From assembly GCA_963921825.1 (NCBI GenBank), contig OY997592.1, forward strand, positions 65,554,336-65,618,335: a stretch of 64,000 nucleotides of DNA, in the 5' to 3' direction. Source of the DNA: Erodium maritimum. Lineage: Eukaryota; Streptophyta; Magnoliopsida; Geraniales; Geraniaceae. Position numbers and translations under genes: made by a program. This document shows positions 1 through 12,003 of the stretch, one piece after another. The notes under the pieces are model-generated. The model saw nothing but the letters and a program-made list of their open reading frames with translations. It was not told where the DNA came from and ran no database searches. How positions within the stretch are numbered: the first letter of the stretch is position 1; every line of letters starts with the position of its first letter.

Positions 1-1872
1 GATTCGGTTTTTTCTTGGAAAAATCGGAACTCCCAACAGTATTCCTTCCTGCATCATTGGAAAGAGTTCTAGTTTTTAGCAGCAAATTCAGTTTTAAAGA
101 CAACAAATATGGAATTTACCATTTTCTCCCTTGGCAATGACAGTTCCAAAGCTACGTGCTGGTATTTGATTCTCCAAAGGGTCCTCCTGAAAGTTGAAAG
201 GTATAAGAGAATAATAGTGTTAAAAATCTGTATTAAGTAAAAATGATCGCATACCTCACTGACTTGTGGTTTTCTCATTGTTCGCCCAATAAACTTCCTG
301 AAAGCATCATTTAATTTTTCCAACGGCTGAACATTCCTACAAAATGTAAAAATCAGTTAGACTTGAATTGCCAATGCATAACTACATGAATCACACTATT
401 GTAATATCATTGAACTACAAGTCATAACACCAATACACTAGCAAGATGCAGGTCTTGGCTGTGTGAGAATTGCAAATCAAAAGCGAGAAACACAGTACAA
501 ATATTTTCTTAACATATAAGATTCTTACCTAGATATCCCGCGGTTGAATATGTCATTTGCAATTTTCATTTTATTCTTAGACTCCATATGCAAAGCATAC
601 GATATATAGTAGATAGAATGTGTCTGTCCAATTCCATTTGCCTCTAGAAAGCTGTATATGACTTCCGCATCTGCGCAATGTTGTGCCTATGATACCATTT
701 AAAAAAATAAATGTAAGCATTCAGAATCATTGATTTAACTATTAAAACCCCATAAACAGGAACCAGCAGTAAGATAATCATGGTTTAAATATTACAAAAA
801 GAACTTACATATTCCAACCACACTTTGAGGTAGCGGAGATCATCCTTGTAACGTTCTGAATGCCAGAAAGTGCGCACACATTGTTCATAGATTACAACCA
901 AACCCGAGGAGTCTCCACCCGGGGGAAATGACTCCTGAACCCATTTAATGCACCTTCAAATCAAAACAAGTGACTCGAAGTTACTTGAGAGTTATCACTT
1001 CACATTAAATAAAAATTAACTGATAAGTCAATTTAGGAGATACTATTAAAGTTGATACAGAACATTGCCCTACATAAAGAAACCATGTATTGGAAACAGA
1101 AAAGAAATAAAGAAATCGAATTTACCAGCAAAACTCTTAAAAGCAATAGATAACAAATTACAAAACTTTAGTATTTGGGTATCAAGTATACAAAATAATA
1201 GCTAAACAGCTACAGCACGATCTCGCATAAGCTGTATTGCATCGATGTAATGAAACTGGAAAAAATAAAATATTGACCCCTATAAGTTCTGTCCAGTAAT
1301 TAAATTTTAACCTTAATTGGCTATTATGCTGATGAGAAAAACCTTTTAGCAGTAGACCCTCATCACATCAAAACCATGTCTGGTTTTTGATCAATTAAAA
1401 ACCCCTAAATAGTCCATATAAGTTATCACATCAATTTCTCTGATGCATTTCTTGGAATCATGGGAACGCTGAATAAATTATAATCCTATATCAATATAAA
1501 CAAGATACAAAAAAGAAACTCACTCAATCCATGGCTTGAGAGGATCATCCCCTTCATACTCATCAACTGCCTCAATCATCTTCCTGAAACCTCCCCAAAA
1601 CAATTTTAACAAAAATGTCAAATAATTGGGGAAATGGAAAAAAAAGAAAAAGAAATACAGAATCGAGAGAAAGACCTTCGTTTCTCCAGTAGTGATTTCC
1701 TGAGTTGGTTGTCCGTGTGGGACTTGAGAGCATCGTTTAAGAGGCCGATTTTGCGACCTCTCTTCAAAGGCCTCACGTTCTCTTTGAAGAGCTCCCACTC
1801 GTTCCCGGTCTCCTGCTTCGTCGCAAGGAACAGCGTCTCCGGATCCAAGTTCTGCACCAACACTTGCTCCAT
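1..1872 (-). CDS. BUBR1: BUBR1/MAD3 spindle-checkpoint protein, N-terminal part (cut by left edge)
   Basis: Mitotic checkpoint protein of the MAD3/BUBR1 family, which as part of the mitotic checkpoint complex binds CDC20 and restrains the APC/C. Seven exons can be joined with GT-AG borders on the minus strand: 1676-1872, 1524-1583, 809-953, 539-686, 255-336, 120-186 and 1-48 (continuing out of the window). The start is the ATG at 1872, giving MEQVLVQNLDPETLF. A KEN box (WELFKENVRPLKRG, residues about 26-39) sits at the expected N-terminal site. Exons 3-5 encode the Mad3/BUB1 homology region I, a TPR-like fold, with ECIKWVQESFPPGG, KVWLEYAQHC and IYYISYALHMESKNK. Exon 6 carries EDPLENQIPARSFGT. 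All joins preserve frame, so the gene looks functional. No kinase domain can be judged because the C-terminus lies outside. It is divergent from CP12. Family assignment is firm; the exact orthologue name is by similarity recalled from Arabidopsis BUBR1. Confidence 0.88.
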
Positions 1873-2483
1873 CACTCCACACTGTATTCAAATTAGGGCT
1901 CCTTCTGCTTCTTCTTCTTCTCACTCGTATGAAAGAGACGACCGTTACTAGTACAAATAGAAGCTCGAGACCACGCCTCACCTATTTGAATTCAAAACTT
2001 AGCGCCCGTGCAGGTGCAGGGAATATAATATAAGACTATCCGTTATGGGCTTTTCACTTTTATATTGGGCTTACAGGACCCATGTGAGTCACGGTCATTG
2101 TGAAATACGACAGTGACCTTATCCATATCTCCCCAAAATCCAAGCTAGGTAGTTGGGTAGATATCGGATAACATTTTGTCTGTCTGTCCCTTTCCTCTCT
2201 AGAAAACCAAATTCGAATCAGAGCCGTGCAATCCAGACCGTTCGATCATGCCGAACAGTCCAGAGAGAGAAGATCCATTATTGCAGGTACTTCATTGGTG
2301 GTGGTGGGACATCCACAGTAACCACTTGGTATGTGGTGTGTAGGCGAATCCGTCAAGCCAATGGACGGTCAGGATCTTTAAATACAAACAGCCCAAGCTC
2401 GGAATCGGATCACTGAGAGTGAGAGAGAAAGTCCGAGAGATAAATTTTGTGAGATCGCAGCGAACTCGATCGAAACGGATCCG
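1873..2483. promoter_or_regulatory. Divergent promoter region between BUBR1 and CP12
   Basis: About 610 bp separate the two start codons, so both promoters and 5' UTRs must lie here. On the plus strand a CCAAT motif (2358-2362) precedes a TATA-like TTTAAATA (about 2377-2384), roughly 100 bp upstream of the CP12 ATG; this fits a CP12 start site near 2410. No clear TATA box was seen for BUBR1, which is usual for housekeeping or cell-cycle genes. The region lies outside the 14.1-kb repeat unit, so the truncated CP12 copies in units 2 and 3 do not have this promoter. Confidence 0.5.
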
Positions 2484-2864
2484 ATGGCGTCTTCTACAAC
2501 ATCCGGAACGCGAGGCTTGACCTTATCGTTCTGGACCTCGAGGAGGCACGATCAGCCGTTGACGGCGAGCTTTCCGGCGAGGGGCAAGAGAGGGGCGTTT
2601 TCGGTGGGGGTGGTGAAGTACAAGGGGACGCAGATGAGAGAGAAGCGTCTGTCGGAAATGATAGAGCAGAAGGTGATGGAGGCGAAGGAGGTGTGCGAGG
2701 GAGACGAGCGCTCCGACGAGTGCAAGGTGGCGTGGGACGAGGTGGAGGAGATCAGCCAGGCCAAAGCCGATCTCCGCCGTAAAATGGAGAAGCAAGACCC
2801 TCTCGAGCCATTTTGCAAGGAGAACCCCGATACCGACGAGTGCCGCATCCACGAAGATTACTAA
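2484..2864 (+). CDS. CP12-3: CP12, chloroplast Calvin-cycle regulatory protein (intact, CP12-3-like)
   Basis: CP12 is a small, redox-controlled, largely disordered stromal protein that links GAPDH and phosphoribulokinase into an inactive complex in the dark. The 126-aa single-exon ORF has a Ser/Arg/Thr-rich N-terminus typical of a chloroplast transit peptide (about residues 1-45). The mature part holds both cysteine pairs: Cys71/Cys80 (CEGDERSDEC) and Cys111/Cys120 (CKENPDTDEC), with the AWDEVEEI core between them (residues 83-90). The C-terminus DECRIHEDY matches the CP12-3 type best, by memory of Arabidopsis. Residue 116 is Asp (GAT), where both downstream partial copies and most of the family have Glu. 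The 14.1-kb repeat begins inside this gene at Met59. Its 3' end converges on BRR2 with 266 bp between the stop codons. Confidence 0.92.
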   Translation: MASSTTSGTRGLTLSFWTSRRHDQPLTASFPARGKRGAFSVGVVKYKGTQMREKRLSEMIEQKVMEAKEVCEGDERSDECKVAWDEVEEISQAKADLRRKMEKQDPLEPFCKENPDTDECRIHEDY

Positions 2865-3130
2865 ACCTAACCAAGCAACCGCCACTAGTGTAGCGTCCAT
2901 GCTATATTGTACCCTACGATGTCGTTTTGTAGCATTCATTACTTACTAATAAAAACACATAATTGAAATGCCATATGAAACTACGTTTGCATTCATTCTT
3001 AATAAAACTGATACTTGAAAAGTCATGACCATGTTATCAAGTAACACTTGTAAGTCTAAGCACACGCGCAAAAGCATTGTAACATGAAATACTGTAACAA
3101 TACAAAATGTCACTATCTTAAAATGGACTG

Positions 3131-6100
3131 CTACTTGTCTTCATCTGCTGCTTCCTTGACATGAAGATCAAAGCCATACTCCTGATCACATCCCAGGTAC
3201 GAATCGCACATAAAATACAGAGTATAGCTCTTCTTACCAGCTTCTGTCGGAGCAGCGAACTCAAGCTTCACCCTTGACTTCCTCTGAAGAGAAACCCTCT
3301 TGATGGCAAGAAGTTGATTGCTCTTGGTGTCACCCACAACAAGCCACCATCCTTCCTCTTTAGCCTTGGGGTACCTGGGCGCATCAACAGGACCCACCTC
3401 GGTCCTCCCTTCTAAATCCCTCTCTAGGGTCACCTGCAGTGTAACATCATCTCCAGCACAGACATTCTCACTCTCCAGCACCTCGTAGGTCATGTCAATA
3501 TTTGGGAACCGGTTGCAGAACCTGGCAATATCAAGCAACTGTGAATCCGGCATCTGGAGAAGTTCACGCCTCTCACCATCCTCCATCTCCACCAAATCAA
3601 ACACTGTCTCAATACTCTTCCCCGGGTTTTCTTGACATCTCCTGGCAAGATCCTTTGTGAAGTGTGGGAGCTGAAGAAGCATTGAGTCACGCTCCCACAT
3701 GCCCTGTGTCACCATCTGGCTCACTTCCATAGCAAGAAGAGCAAGGTTCAGCCATCCATTGCTTGAAATAACATCAACCATGGCCTGAAGCAATCTGCTG
3801 GCAGATAGAAGCACCTCTCTCTGATCAGATGACAAGTTCCCTCCCAGGGACTGCCTTGAGAAGTGAGCCTGAAGCAATGCATTTGCTTTCACATGAGGGT
3901 CTGTAGACCTGGGGTTTTCAAAGGAGAACCTCTGGTGATTGATTAACTTCCTAACCATCTCTTCCTCCCCAGGTCGGATTGGTAGCAAAGCATACTCTGA
4001 GGCAGAAGCCAGAATCTCCAGAAGACCCTTCATCTTTGTCTTGGATGTCAAGGAAGAACTGAAACGCTCTATGGTGGTGTAACTGATATAATAGTACGAA
4101 GCTATCATACCAAGATTCAAAGGAGAAAGATCCATGTCATCTTCAATAGAAACACACTTACTGGCTTCCAAATCACTCAATGTGTTCTCTACTAGCTCCG
4201 ATAGGTGATCAGAAAGATGCCTATGACTCACCCCCTGGAGATTGTAGTAGTTCGGGTTTTGTGTAAGCCTTCTGTACATGAATGTCCATGTGAGATAATC
4301 CACAGCATCCTGCTTGTTCTCAATGACTCCAGCAACAACTTCAGAATTCAGATTATCGTGTAAAAAGTGGTGCAAGTGGCTTTCAACTGGGAATGCTTCA
4401 TACAGAAATTTCTTGTAGTATTCTTTTCGAGGTGCATGGCAGAGAATCACACATTTACCTGAGTTATCTAGCAGAGGCCTACTTGCATGACCCATCATCT
4501 GCAACAGATCTGTAACAGGGTAATCGGTGTGGGCATTTTCCCGTCCATCATAATACTGTGTGCCCATCACAACCACCAAATGAGCAGACAGAGGCATTCC
4601 CCAACACATAGAACTGCTCATAACACAGACTTGAATCCATCCAGCTTCAAATAACTGTGACACAACCTCTTGATCCAAGCTATTTAATCCCTCATGCAAG
4701 TATCCGACTCCATACCGTAAAGTAGCTCTCAGCATTTCATCATGGATTTTGCCAATGAATGGTTCCAATTCTTCAGAGGACCTTAATAAAAATTCTGGTT
4801 TATCTCCACTGTCTGCATTTGAATATGTCATCAAATCCACAGCGGTCATTTTAACATGCTTCCTTGTGGGAACAAACACAAGAGCAGGCTTCCCGTTCTT
4901 GGAATGCTGAACAATTGAGGTATATGTGGGTTTTGTCATGGCTTGCATCCTTGCTTCGAAATTTGCTATATCCACCCCCTGGATGTGTATCTCCAGAGGC
5001 ACAGGACGAACACCAGGAGGGAAATTAAAAAGCCCATGAGATGTTGCTCCTATCCATTCACCAAGATCCTTGGCATTTGCAAGAGAAGTAGACAGGGCCA
5101 CAATGCGAATCTTGTTCTCCAACTGACTAGCAATATATCTCATTCTAGAGACCACCACTTCCAACACAGGACCACCTTGACCACCTATCAGGTGGAGTTC
5201 ATCAACAATGAAAAGGCTAACTTGCTGAACATGCTTCCTCTGTTTCCAGCGACGAGATAGAGCATCCCATTTCTCTGGAGTACTTATGATTATCTGACCT
5301 TTCTCAAGCAATTTCAAGTCTGTGGCTGTTTCCCCAGTTAACTCAACCACGCGCATTCCAAGTCCTTTCCCGAACTTCTTCTCCCAATCCCTATATCGTT
5401 CCTTTGCAAGAGCTTCTATTGGTGCAATATACACAGCACGCATGACATTGTCAGGTCCTTTATGATAATTCCTCAATAAGGCAAATTCAGCACATATAGT
5501 CTTCCCACTTCCTGTAGGTGCAGCAACGAGGATATTATCATCAGTGTTATATAGAACCGTAAAAACCTGGGTTTGAACTGGATTGAAATGCTTGAAATCC
5601 TGATAGAGAGCTTCATATGCAGGATTCCTTAATGCAGTTACAGGCAGTGGTTGCAAATCCAACAGCTCTGTTGGGGGAGGATACTTCTCTGGCAAGATAA
5701 GGTGCCTAAATGAAACAGGTAGAACAGTTTGTGAACCCAGCCATCTATCAGATACAACACGAATGAAGTACTGAGGAGGTAATGGTTCATATATAGGCAC
5801 AGTGAAATTCAAAGTGTGATCATCATCAATATACTGCTTTTTCAACATAAAGTATTCATGATGTAGAATGTACTCCCCGTCATTATCTTCCACGATTATC
5901 AAAAATGGCTCCACATAGCCATGAAATCTATCCTCCCACTGGAAGTCTGGTGTTATCGCTAGTTCAACCTTCAAAACAGTACGGGTAATTGGCTGAACAT
6001 GAGCAGCAAGGTTTAGCTTAGGGAACTGGTGGATGAACTTGTGGAGTGTTCGTCCCATCTTTGATACACGAATGAGCTCCCCAAGCTCCTGTGCAGTGAG

Positions 6101-9100
6101 ATCATAATACCTATCCCAGGCCAAGTCCTTTTTCTCCAACTTCATTAAGATATCATTTGGGATTCCGTTGAATTGCCGGAGAGGAGTTTGGACACTCCAC
6201 ATTCTCTTGTTGATCATTTTGCACAAGTTCAAGGCCTTTTCAGCTAATTGTGCCCACCCTCGTTTTAAGACAATCTCAAAAAGAGCTCGCATAAGACGCC
6301 CCGCGCTCTAATCAACAAGAAAAAGAACCAAATAAATAAATGCAAATATACTGTATTCACCTAACTAAAGAAACATAAGAAAAAAATACAGACAAGAAAA
6401 TATCAAACCTGAGTTATGAACACCATGTCAGATGTCAATGATAGCCCTTCTAACTTCAGCTGTGAAATATATGCCTGCAGCAAAACATTAATCTTTGCAC
6501 TAGGCTCTTCCAAACTTTCTTTAATGGGAATTGGAACACGGTCCAAAAGTTTAGCTAATTCCATCTTCTCATCTTGCCTCACTGTAACATATTTGAATTC
6601 TTCACTGAGAGAGAACAGCCGACACAGCTCAATGTCACCCATTGTTGGCTTTAAATGCTCATTGTACGTGGATATAGTCCCATGCGTAATATAGTAATAA
6701 CTAGCAATGCGACCCAGGTCTGTGACCTGGAAGTATCCACTTTTCCTATCATACTTGACCAGATTGTTTCTATCCAAGACAGTTGCAGCAGAATGAATCT
6801 GCAAAGAACATTACCAAAAAAAACATGAGACATTTATTTATAGTAAGTTCAAAAAGATTTGAAGTTGCATTAAGCAAGCAAGAACATCATTAGACCAACT
6901 GAAATCTATTCACGAAGGCATGCAATAAGATCCATGAATTTGCATATAGCCAAGAGTAATAACAGTCATATGAAAGGAGGTAGAACAAACAGTCACAATA
7001 ACGGCCAACAAAACAAGCTCAAATCGCCAATGCTGAAAAGTAAACATCCAGCCATGTAGAGCAGTCCATATAACTGAATACATGAACAGATTTCATCCAG
7101 AAAAGATCAACCCCTTGAAAATTGACATAAAAAAAGCTTAAGCTTTTTTTTTTTGAAGAAAAAACATTAAGCTTAGAGCATAATAAACAAAGCAATTAAT
7201 TTCATTAATTATTTCCTCCTGAATCATTTCTACACTGCGTCATTTCTAGTTTTAACTTGCCAAGCATGCTTTAAAATACAAGATGAGGTTAATTTTTTTG
7301 CCCGTAGTGAAGATTTCAACAGTATGATCACACATGTTTTTTGTTAATGGCTAGCTTCTCACTGGCGACAACAAACATCAGAGCAAATTAAGAAAAATGT
7401 ATCATAAGGGGGAAATCCACATGACGAACATGATCATGTGATAACAATTAAGTGTAGAAAAATGATAGTGAAATGCAAAATGAAGGATTTGACTCTTTAA
7501 CCAAATTACAGTAACATAAGAAAAAATTGATGCTCACCAGATCAGCTCTTCGCTCCTCCAGAGTTATATCTTTTGCAAGAACATCGGGCGCTAAACCATA
7601 GAGAGTAGGATTTCGAACCATGCGAATGTACAAGTATGTGTACCCAAGCCAGTGGCAGGCTTCTTTGGCATTCTGAACAGTCCCTAGAACAATTTCTGCA
7701 TTCAACTGATCAGCCAATTTTGACACAAACTGACTTTCGATTGGAAGCTGTTGGTTCATCAAAGAGAGATAGAACTGCAGTTCAGCGTGACCAGTAATAA
7801 TTATTCCTTCCCCATATGAATCATACTGGGGCCTTCCTGCACGACCAAGCATCTGCATGACATCCAAAGGACTTAGTTCAGTCCAAGCACCCTTCTCAGG
7901 GTTGTAAATCTGGGTCCCTTTGATAATCACTGTGTGAGCAGGTAAATTCACACCCCAAGCAAGGGTTGCTGTGGAAACTAACACTTGAACGTGCCCATCA
8001 GCAAATAGATCCTCCACAAGCTGCCTGTCAGACCTGCTCATGCCAGCATGATGAATTGCAAAACCATAAGGCAGAAGATCTTTTAGATCATTGCTCTTCA
8101 CAAGTTCTGTATGACTATGGAGAATCTCACGGCTAGCACTATCCTCTTTCAAAAACCTACCAAGAGTATCATTAGCAAGTGCTGAGTCACGAATAGCACG
8201 AGCTGTTTTGGCAGTTTCTTTCCTTGAATGAACAAAAATAAGAACTTGATGCTTTCCTGCCACTGCAATCACCTTCTCATAACATAAATCGTTCATCAGC
8301 TGAAACCTCTGCAGTGGCTTCTTTACACTGATTCCAATATACTGTTGAGAAAGAGGTACTGGTCTGTAACTATTGTCAAAATGGAATAACCCACTTTTTA
8401 GATTCACTCGTAAGAACAGTGCTACGTCTTCATAATTAGGGAGGGTAGCTGACAAACCCACCAACCTGATATGCTCTTTTGTGGTTTCAATTTGTCTCAC
8501 TGTCCTGGCAACAATACTTTCAAGAACAGGTCCTCTGTTGTCATGAAGAAGATGAATCTCATCAATGATAAGAAGTTTCACAAGCTGTGTATAGGTACGA
8601 TCTCCAGACTTTCGAGTGATGATGTCCCACTTCTCAGGAGTAGTAACGATAATCTGAGTATCTTCAATTTGCTGGCGAGTCAATGACTGGTCTCCACTTA
8701 GCTCCCTCACGTTAACATTATAATATTGCAAACGATTAGACAAATTACCCACCACTTCGGCAACAAGAGCTTTCATAGGGGCCACATAGACAATCTTATA
8801 ATCGCCATGGTTAAATGAACCATCCGAATTCATATGCAATGCTATCTGCTGCAGTATGGTGAGAACTGCAACATTTGTTTTCCCTGCCCCTGTGGGAGCA
8901 CACAAAAGGACATTATCAGCCTTGAAAAGAGCGGTCTCATAAACCTTACTCTGTACCCTATTCAATTGTGCCATCCCTTTGAAAGCCGGTTGTGCCCAGT
9001 CAGGCATTTCAGCAATCTTTATAAGTTTCTCATCAGGAGACAATTCTTTGGGCTTCATTGCCGGCACATGCACCTCTTCATACCCCTTTCCAGTATGTTT

Positions 9101-10489
9101 ATAACTTCCATCTGGCAAAGTGCATTTTTTATTAGCCATTAACAAACACCCTTTGTCAAATGCAAGCTCATCCAGATCCAACAATTGGCGCTGGCCCTTC
9201 ACCCAACCACTTTCTCCATCTCTATCAACAAGCCCTCTTCTATCTTGGTGCCCATCTGCACCACTCTCATCCTTCAACCGACGAGCCTCTTCTCTTATGC
9301 TTTTCTCCAAGTTCTTCTGCCTTTCTTTTGCAGTTGCCCTTGTGGCATGCAGCTGCTCCACAATTGCAATATAATCAGGACCCTTACCCATCATTTCTTC
9401 TTCAATCTTATTCCTTTCTTCTTGATCTTCAGCCCTTGCCAAACGAGTACACCAAACAATCTTCAACCGATTCCGCAAGAGTAACTTAATGAGGTCAAAG
9501 TTCTCAAATGCAAGATGCAGCACCAGTTTGTCCTCAACTTGCTTGTCCTCCCCTTCAGCAAGAATCTTAAGCACTTCCTCAGCAAGCTGCTGGCATTGTT
9601 GTGGATCCTTCTGGCTTTTGTAAGCTTGAGAGATCTTCCTCTGGAGCCAATAAGCATCAATGTCCTGCACATTTATGCTCATCCCTCCATTAGCTTCCTC
9701 CATCTCATCCTCATCAATCCCTCCCATTTGCATACCCCTTGAACCATTCTGCTCTGCCACATCTTCGTCCTCATCATCCTCGTCTTCTGGAACCATATCA
9801 AGATCACTTTCTTCTTCATCATCCTCATTATCTTCAAACTCAACAGCAACACCGTCATCATCAAGTGTGTCATCACCATTAGCTACAGCAGACCCATCTG
9901 CCTCCCCTCCATCTTGGTAATCAGTGATTAGCTTACCAATAGAAACAAGCTGATCAAACACAGGGCCCGGTATAGGGTTCAACAACTTCTCAATCTCCTT
10001 CTTCTTGTCAGGATTCTTAAGAACGTCATTCTTAAGGACAGCCAAAATCTCATCTGCTGCACCACTGACAATATTCAGGGGCTGCCCACCCAGCTGTTGT
10101 TGAATGACACTGAGCATGGCCTCATAAGCAGCCCTGGTTTCCCTGGTCTTAGGTTGGTAAACCCCTTCATCACTAGAAGTCAGTACACTCTCCTCCTGAA
10201 GGCGCCGCCTCTTGCTCTGCCTGCTAGGCACAGGCTCAGCATTTGGGTCCTTCTCCTTCTTCCTCTTAGCCTTCTTGAGCTTCTCTTCCAACTCCGGAGG
10301 CTTCCCCCTGGACGCCCTGTCCCCGAAGTTTTTAGGGTCAATCTTGTTCCACAGAGACTCAGGCTCACCGGTGGGCTCGTGAGTGTCTCGCGGCCGTGAG
10401 TCAGTGGTCAGCACCAGACTCGAGTTGGCCCGGTACTCGTACTGCTTGAATCGAGCGTGTGCCTCGGCACCACCACCCAGATGTGCCAT
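3131..10489 (-). CDS. BRR2: BRR2, U5 snRNP 200-kDa DExH-box RNA helicase (copy 1)
   Basis: BRR2 unwinds U4/U6 snRNA to activate the spliceosome in the nucleus. Coding exons are 7538-10489 (984 codons), 6409-6798 (130 codons) and 3131-6307 (1058 codons plus stop), all joined in phase 0 with GT-AG introns of 739 and 101 bp. The product is 2172 aa, the length recalled for plant BRR2. An acidic tract lies at residues about 205-245. Cassette 1 has Walker A APTGAGKT (about 530), DEIH (about 642), SATLPN and GRAGRP. Its Sec63 unit follows. Cassette 2 has APTGSGKT (about 1375) and DELH (about 1482) but degenerate STS and MMGHASRP motifs, as is known for the inactive C-terminal cassette. A second Sec63 unit ends the protein. 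A likely 5' UTR intron spans 10521-10712. The gene lies tail-to-tail with CP12. No disruption is seen. Confidence 0.97.
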
Positions 10490-11090
10490 TCTCAGATCTC
10501 AAATCAAATCTCGCAAAACCCTAAATAAGAAAAATAAAACTAGGGTTTTAAGAACACAGGCGTATGTAGAAGAACAAAAAAAAGTGATTACGAAATCAAA
10601 ACCTCAAATTCCAAAAACATGAGAAATAGCAAAGGTACTCGAAATACAAATACACTAGACGGAACAAGGTGACAATGAAGCATAGAGTGCATAGAGATAA
10701 TGAAGGACTCACCGTAGGGTTTGGAGGTGACGAAGAAGAATATCATAGCTCTCGTCGCGACTCTTCAATTAGTCGCTACGTGTATGTGGTTCCTTGGCGA
10801 GAGAGAAGGATTGGATGTAGTAACAGAAGCGAGAGTGTTTCATATATATGAGTTGCTCCAGAACCGACTTGCGCATCAGCGGCAGAGCAGGGAAGAAAGG
10901 TGTGTGAGCCAATTCAACGGGCTCATACATATGGATATGGGTTTATAAATTTTCAGATCCAGGCCCAATAACACTGACTTCGTCTTTGCATACACTATAA
11001 ACCTTGAATCCACACAAACAAGCAGATATAGTGCTTGGTTTTGAGAGAGGGCCTCCAGTGATGTTTCGATTAGGGGCGGTAAGTCTATAA
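10490..11090 (-). promoter_or_regulatory. BRR2 5' UTR (with probable intron) and promoter, copy 1
   Basis: Directly upstream of the BRR2 ATG, a plausible 5' UTR intron runs from a consensus donor (minus-strand GTGAGT at 10707-10712) to an acceptor TTTCTTATTTAG ending at 10521. The promoter should lie beyond about 10,720. It is bounded by the LINE remnant that begins near 11,100, so the whole regulatory region is short and is fully contained in the repeated unit; copies 2 and 3 have the same region at 24600-25200 and 38710-39310. No distinct TATA box was identified. Confidence 0.5.
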
Positions 11091-11378
11091 AGTAAAATCG
11101 GATATCTCAAGTGTAGTTTCGGTTGTCCGCGATCGATGGTTTTATGTCGCAGAAGGGTCTGTTGTGGAGGACATTTGGTCTTCTTTACATGTTTTAGGAG
11201 ATGTGACAATTTTTTGCGTGTCTCGGTGCTATAATGAGGTTGTCCATAGCCTAGCTCAGTTTGTATTTCGTAGTTCAATGGTTCAAGAATGTGATGTTTT
11301 GGTCCTTTCTTTATTGATCGTAGTATAAGGTGTGATTTTTCCTTTTAATGAAGTTCACATTTTCTTTCAAAAAAAAAT
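11091..11378 (+). mobile_element. LINE 3' end remnant with RNase H-like domain and A-tail (unit 1)
   Basis: A reading frame around 11140-11310 gives EGSVVEDIWSSLHVLGDV followed by CYNEVVHSLAQFVFRSS, the typical end of the RNase H-like (RVT_3) domain of plant L1-type LINEs. It is followed by about 60 bp of 3' UTR and an A9 run at about 11370-11378. Everything 5' of the RNase H end is missing, as in 5'-truncated LINE insertions. It is decayed and non-functional. In unit 3 the same site was later split by another insertion at 39531. Confidence 0.65.
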
Positions 11379-12003
11379 CTACCTACACAAATACAGATAT
11401 ACAATCGTATAATCATAAAAATCTAACATTCTTATAACTCGTCATATATATAAATAAGCATTTGTGCTTCGACATTTGTTTATTGATTTTTTTTCTTTAT
11501 TTTGAATGTGCAACTTGGTTGAATTACAAATATATAACAATATAATGTAACATGTAGTTTGCATGAAACTTGATTTTTGCTCTTTCTCCCATTGTTCTTC
11601 AATCTGTATGTGGAATGCTTTATTTAATCTATGTTGGGTTTGAAAGATCATGTGTTGTATGGTAAGTTAAAGTTGGAAATTTTCAGCATGCCACATGCTG
11701 CTAAAAAAGCTTCTTCTGTAACGGTAGATTGTCCAAACAAAAATAGAAGATAAACTTGCTTAAATTCTGAAAAATCGACTCAAGGTAATATTATGGATTT
11801 AATGGATACAGTATCCGATGAAATTGAATTATACAGAAAAGCTTCTTCTGTAACTATAGATTGTTTAGAAGTAAACAGAACAGTGGGTATTAAAATAGAA
11901 TTAATAAAAGTTTAGGGTATTGAGGTGACATAAAAAAGATTTAGGGTACTCTATGAAAGTTTAGGTTACTAAAGTGACCCAAAAAATAAGATATTTTAAA
12001 TAA
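11379..12003. other. AT-rich, probably transposon-derived DNA without a gene (unit 1)
   Basis: No coding region or RNA gene was recognised. A short direct repeat (AAGCTTCTTCTGTAAC, then TAGATTGT) occurs near 11708 and again about 140 bp later, near 11849. The stretch is also present in diverged form at 41348-43190, where a LINE-like element has inserted. The last 8 bp (11996-12003, TTAAATAA) are the target-site duplication of the following foldback element. Confidence 0.5.

Noticed and set aside
1204-1252. Minus-strand stretch reading HYIDAIQLMRDRAVAV, considered as an extra BUBR1 exon
   Set aside because: It has an in-frame stop, and the flanking exons (1524-1583 and 809-953) already join in frame to give the conserved PWIECIKWVQ.
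2523-2939. 138- and 98-codon minus-strand frames over CP12
   Set aside because: They overlap the well-supported CP12 gene antisense and match no family.
9660-9920. Ser-rich frame on the plus strand opposite BRR2
   Set aside because: It is the antisense reading of the Asp/Glu-rich tract of BRR2; GAT/GAA codons read as Ser-type codons on the other strand.
10669-10948. Overlapping 60- and 75-codon plus-strand frames upstream of BRR2
   Set aside because: They lie in the BRR2 5' UTR and promoter on the opposite strand, and have no recognisable homology.
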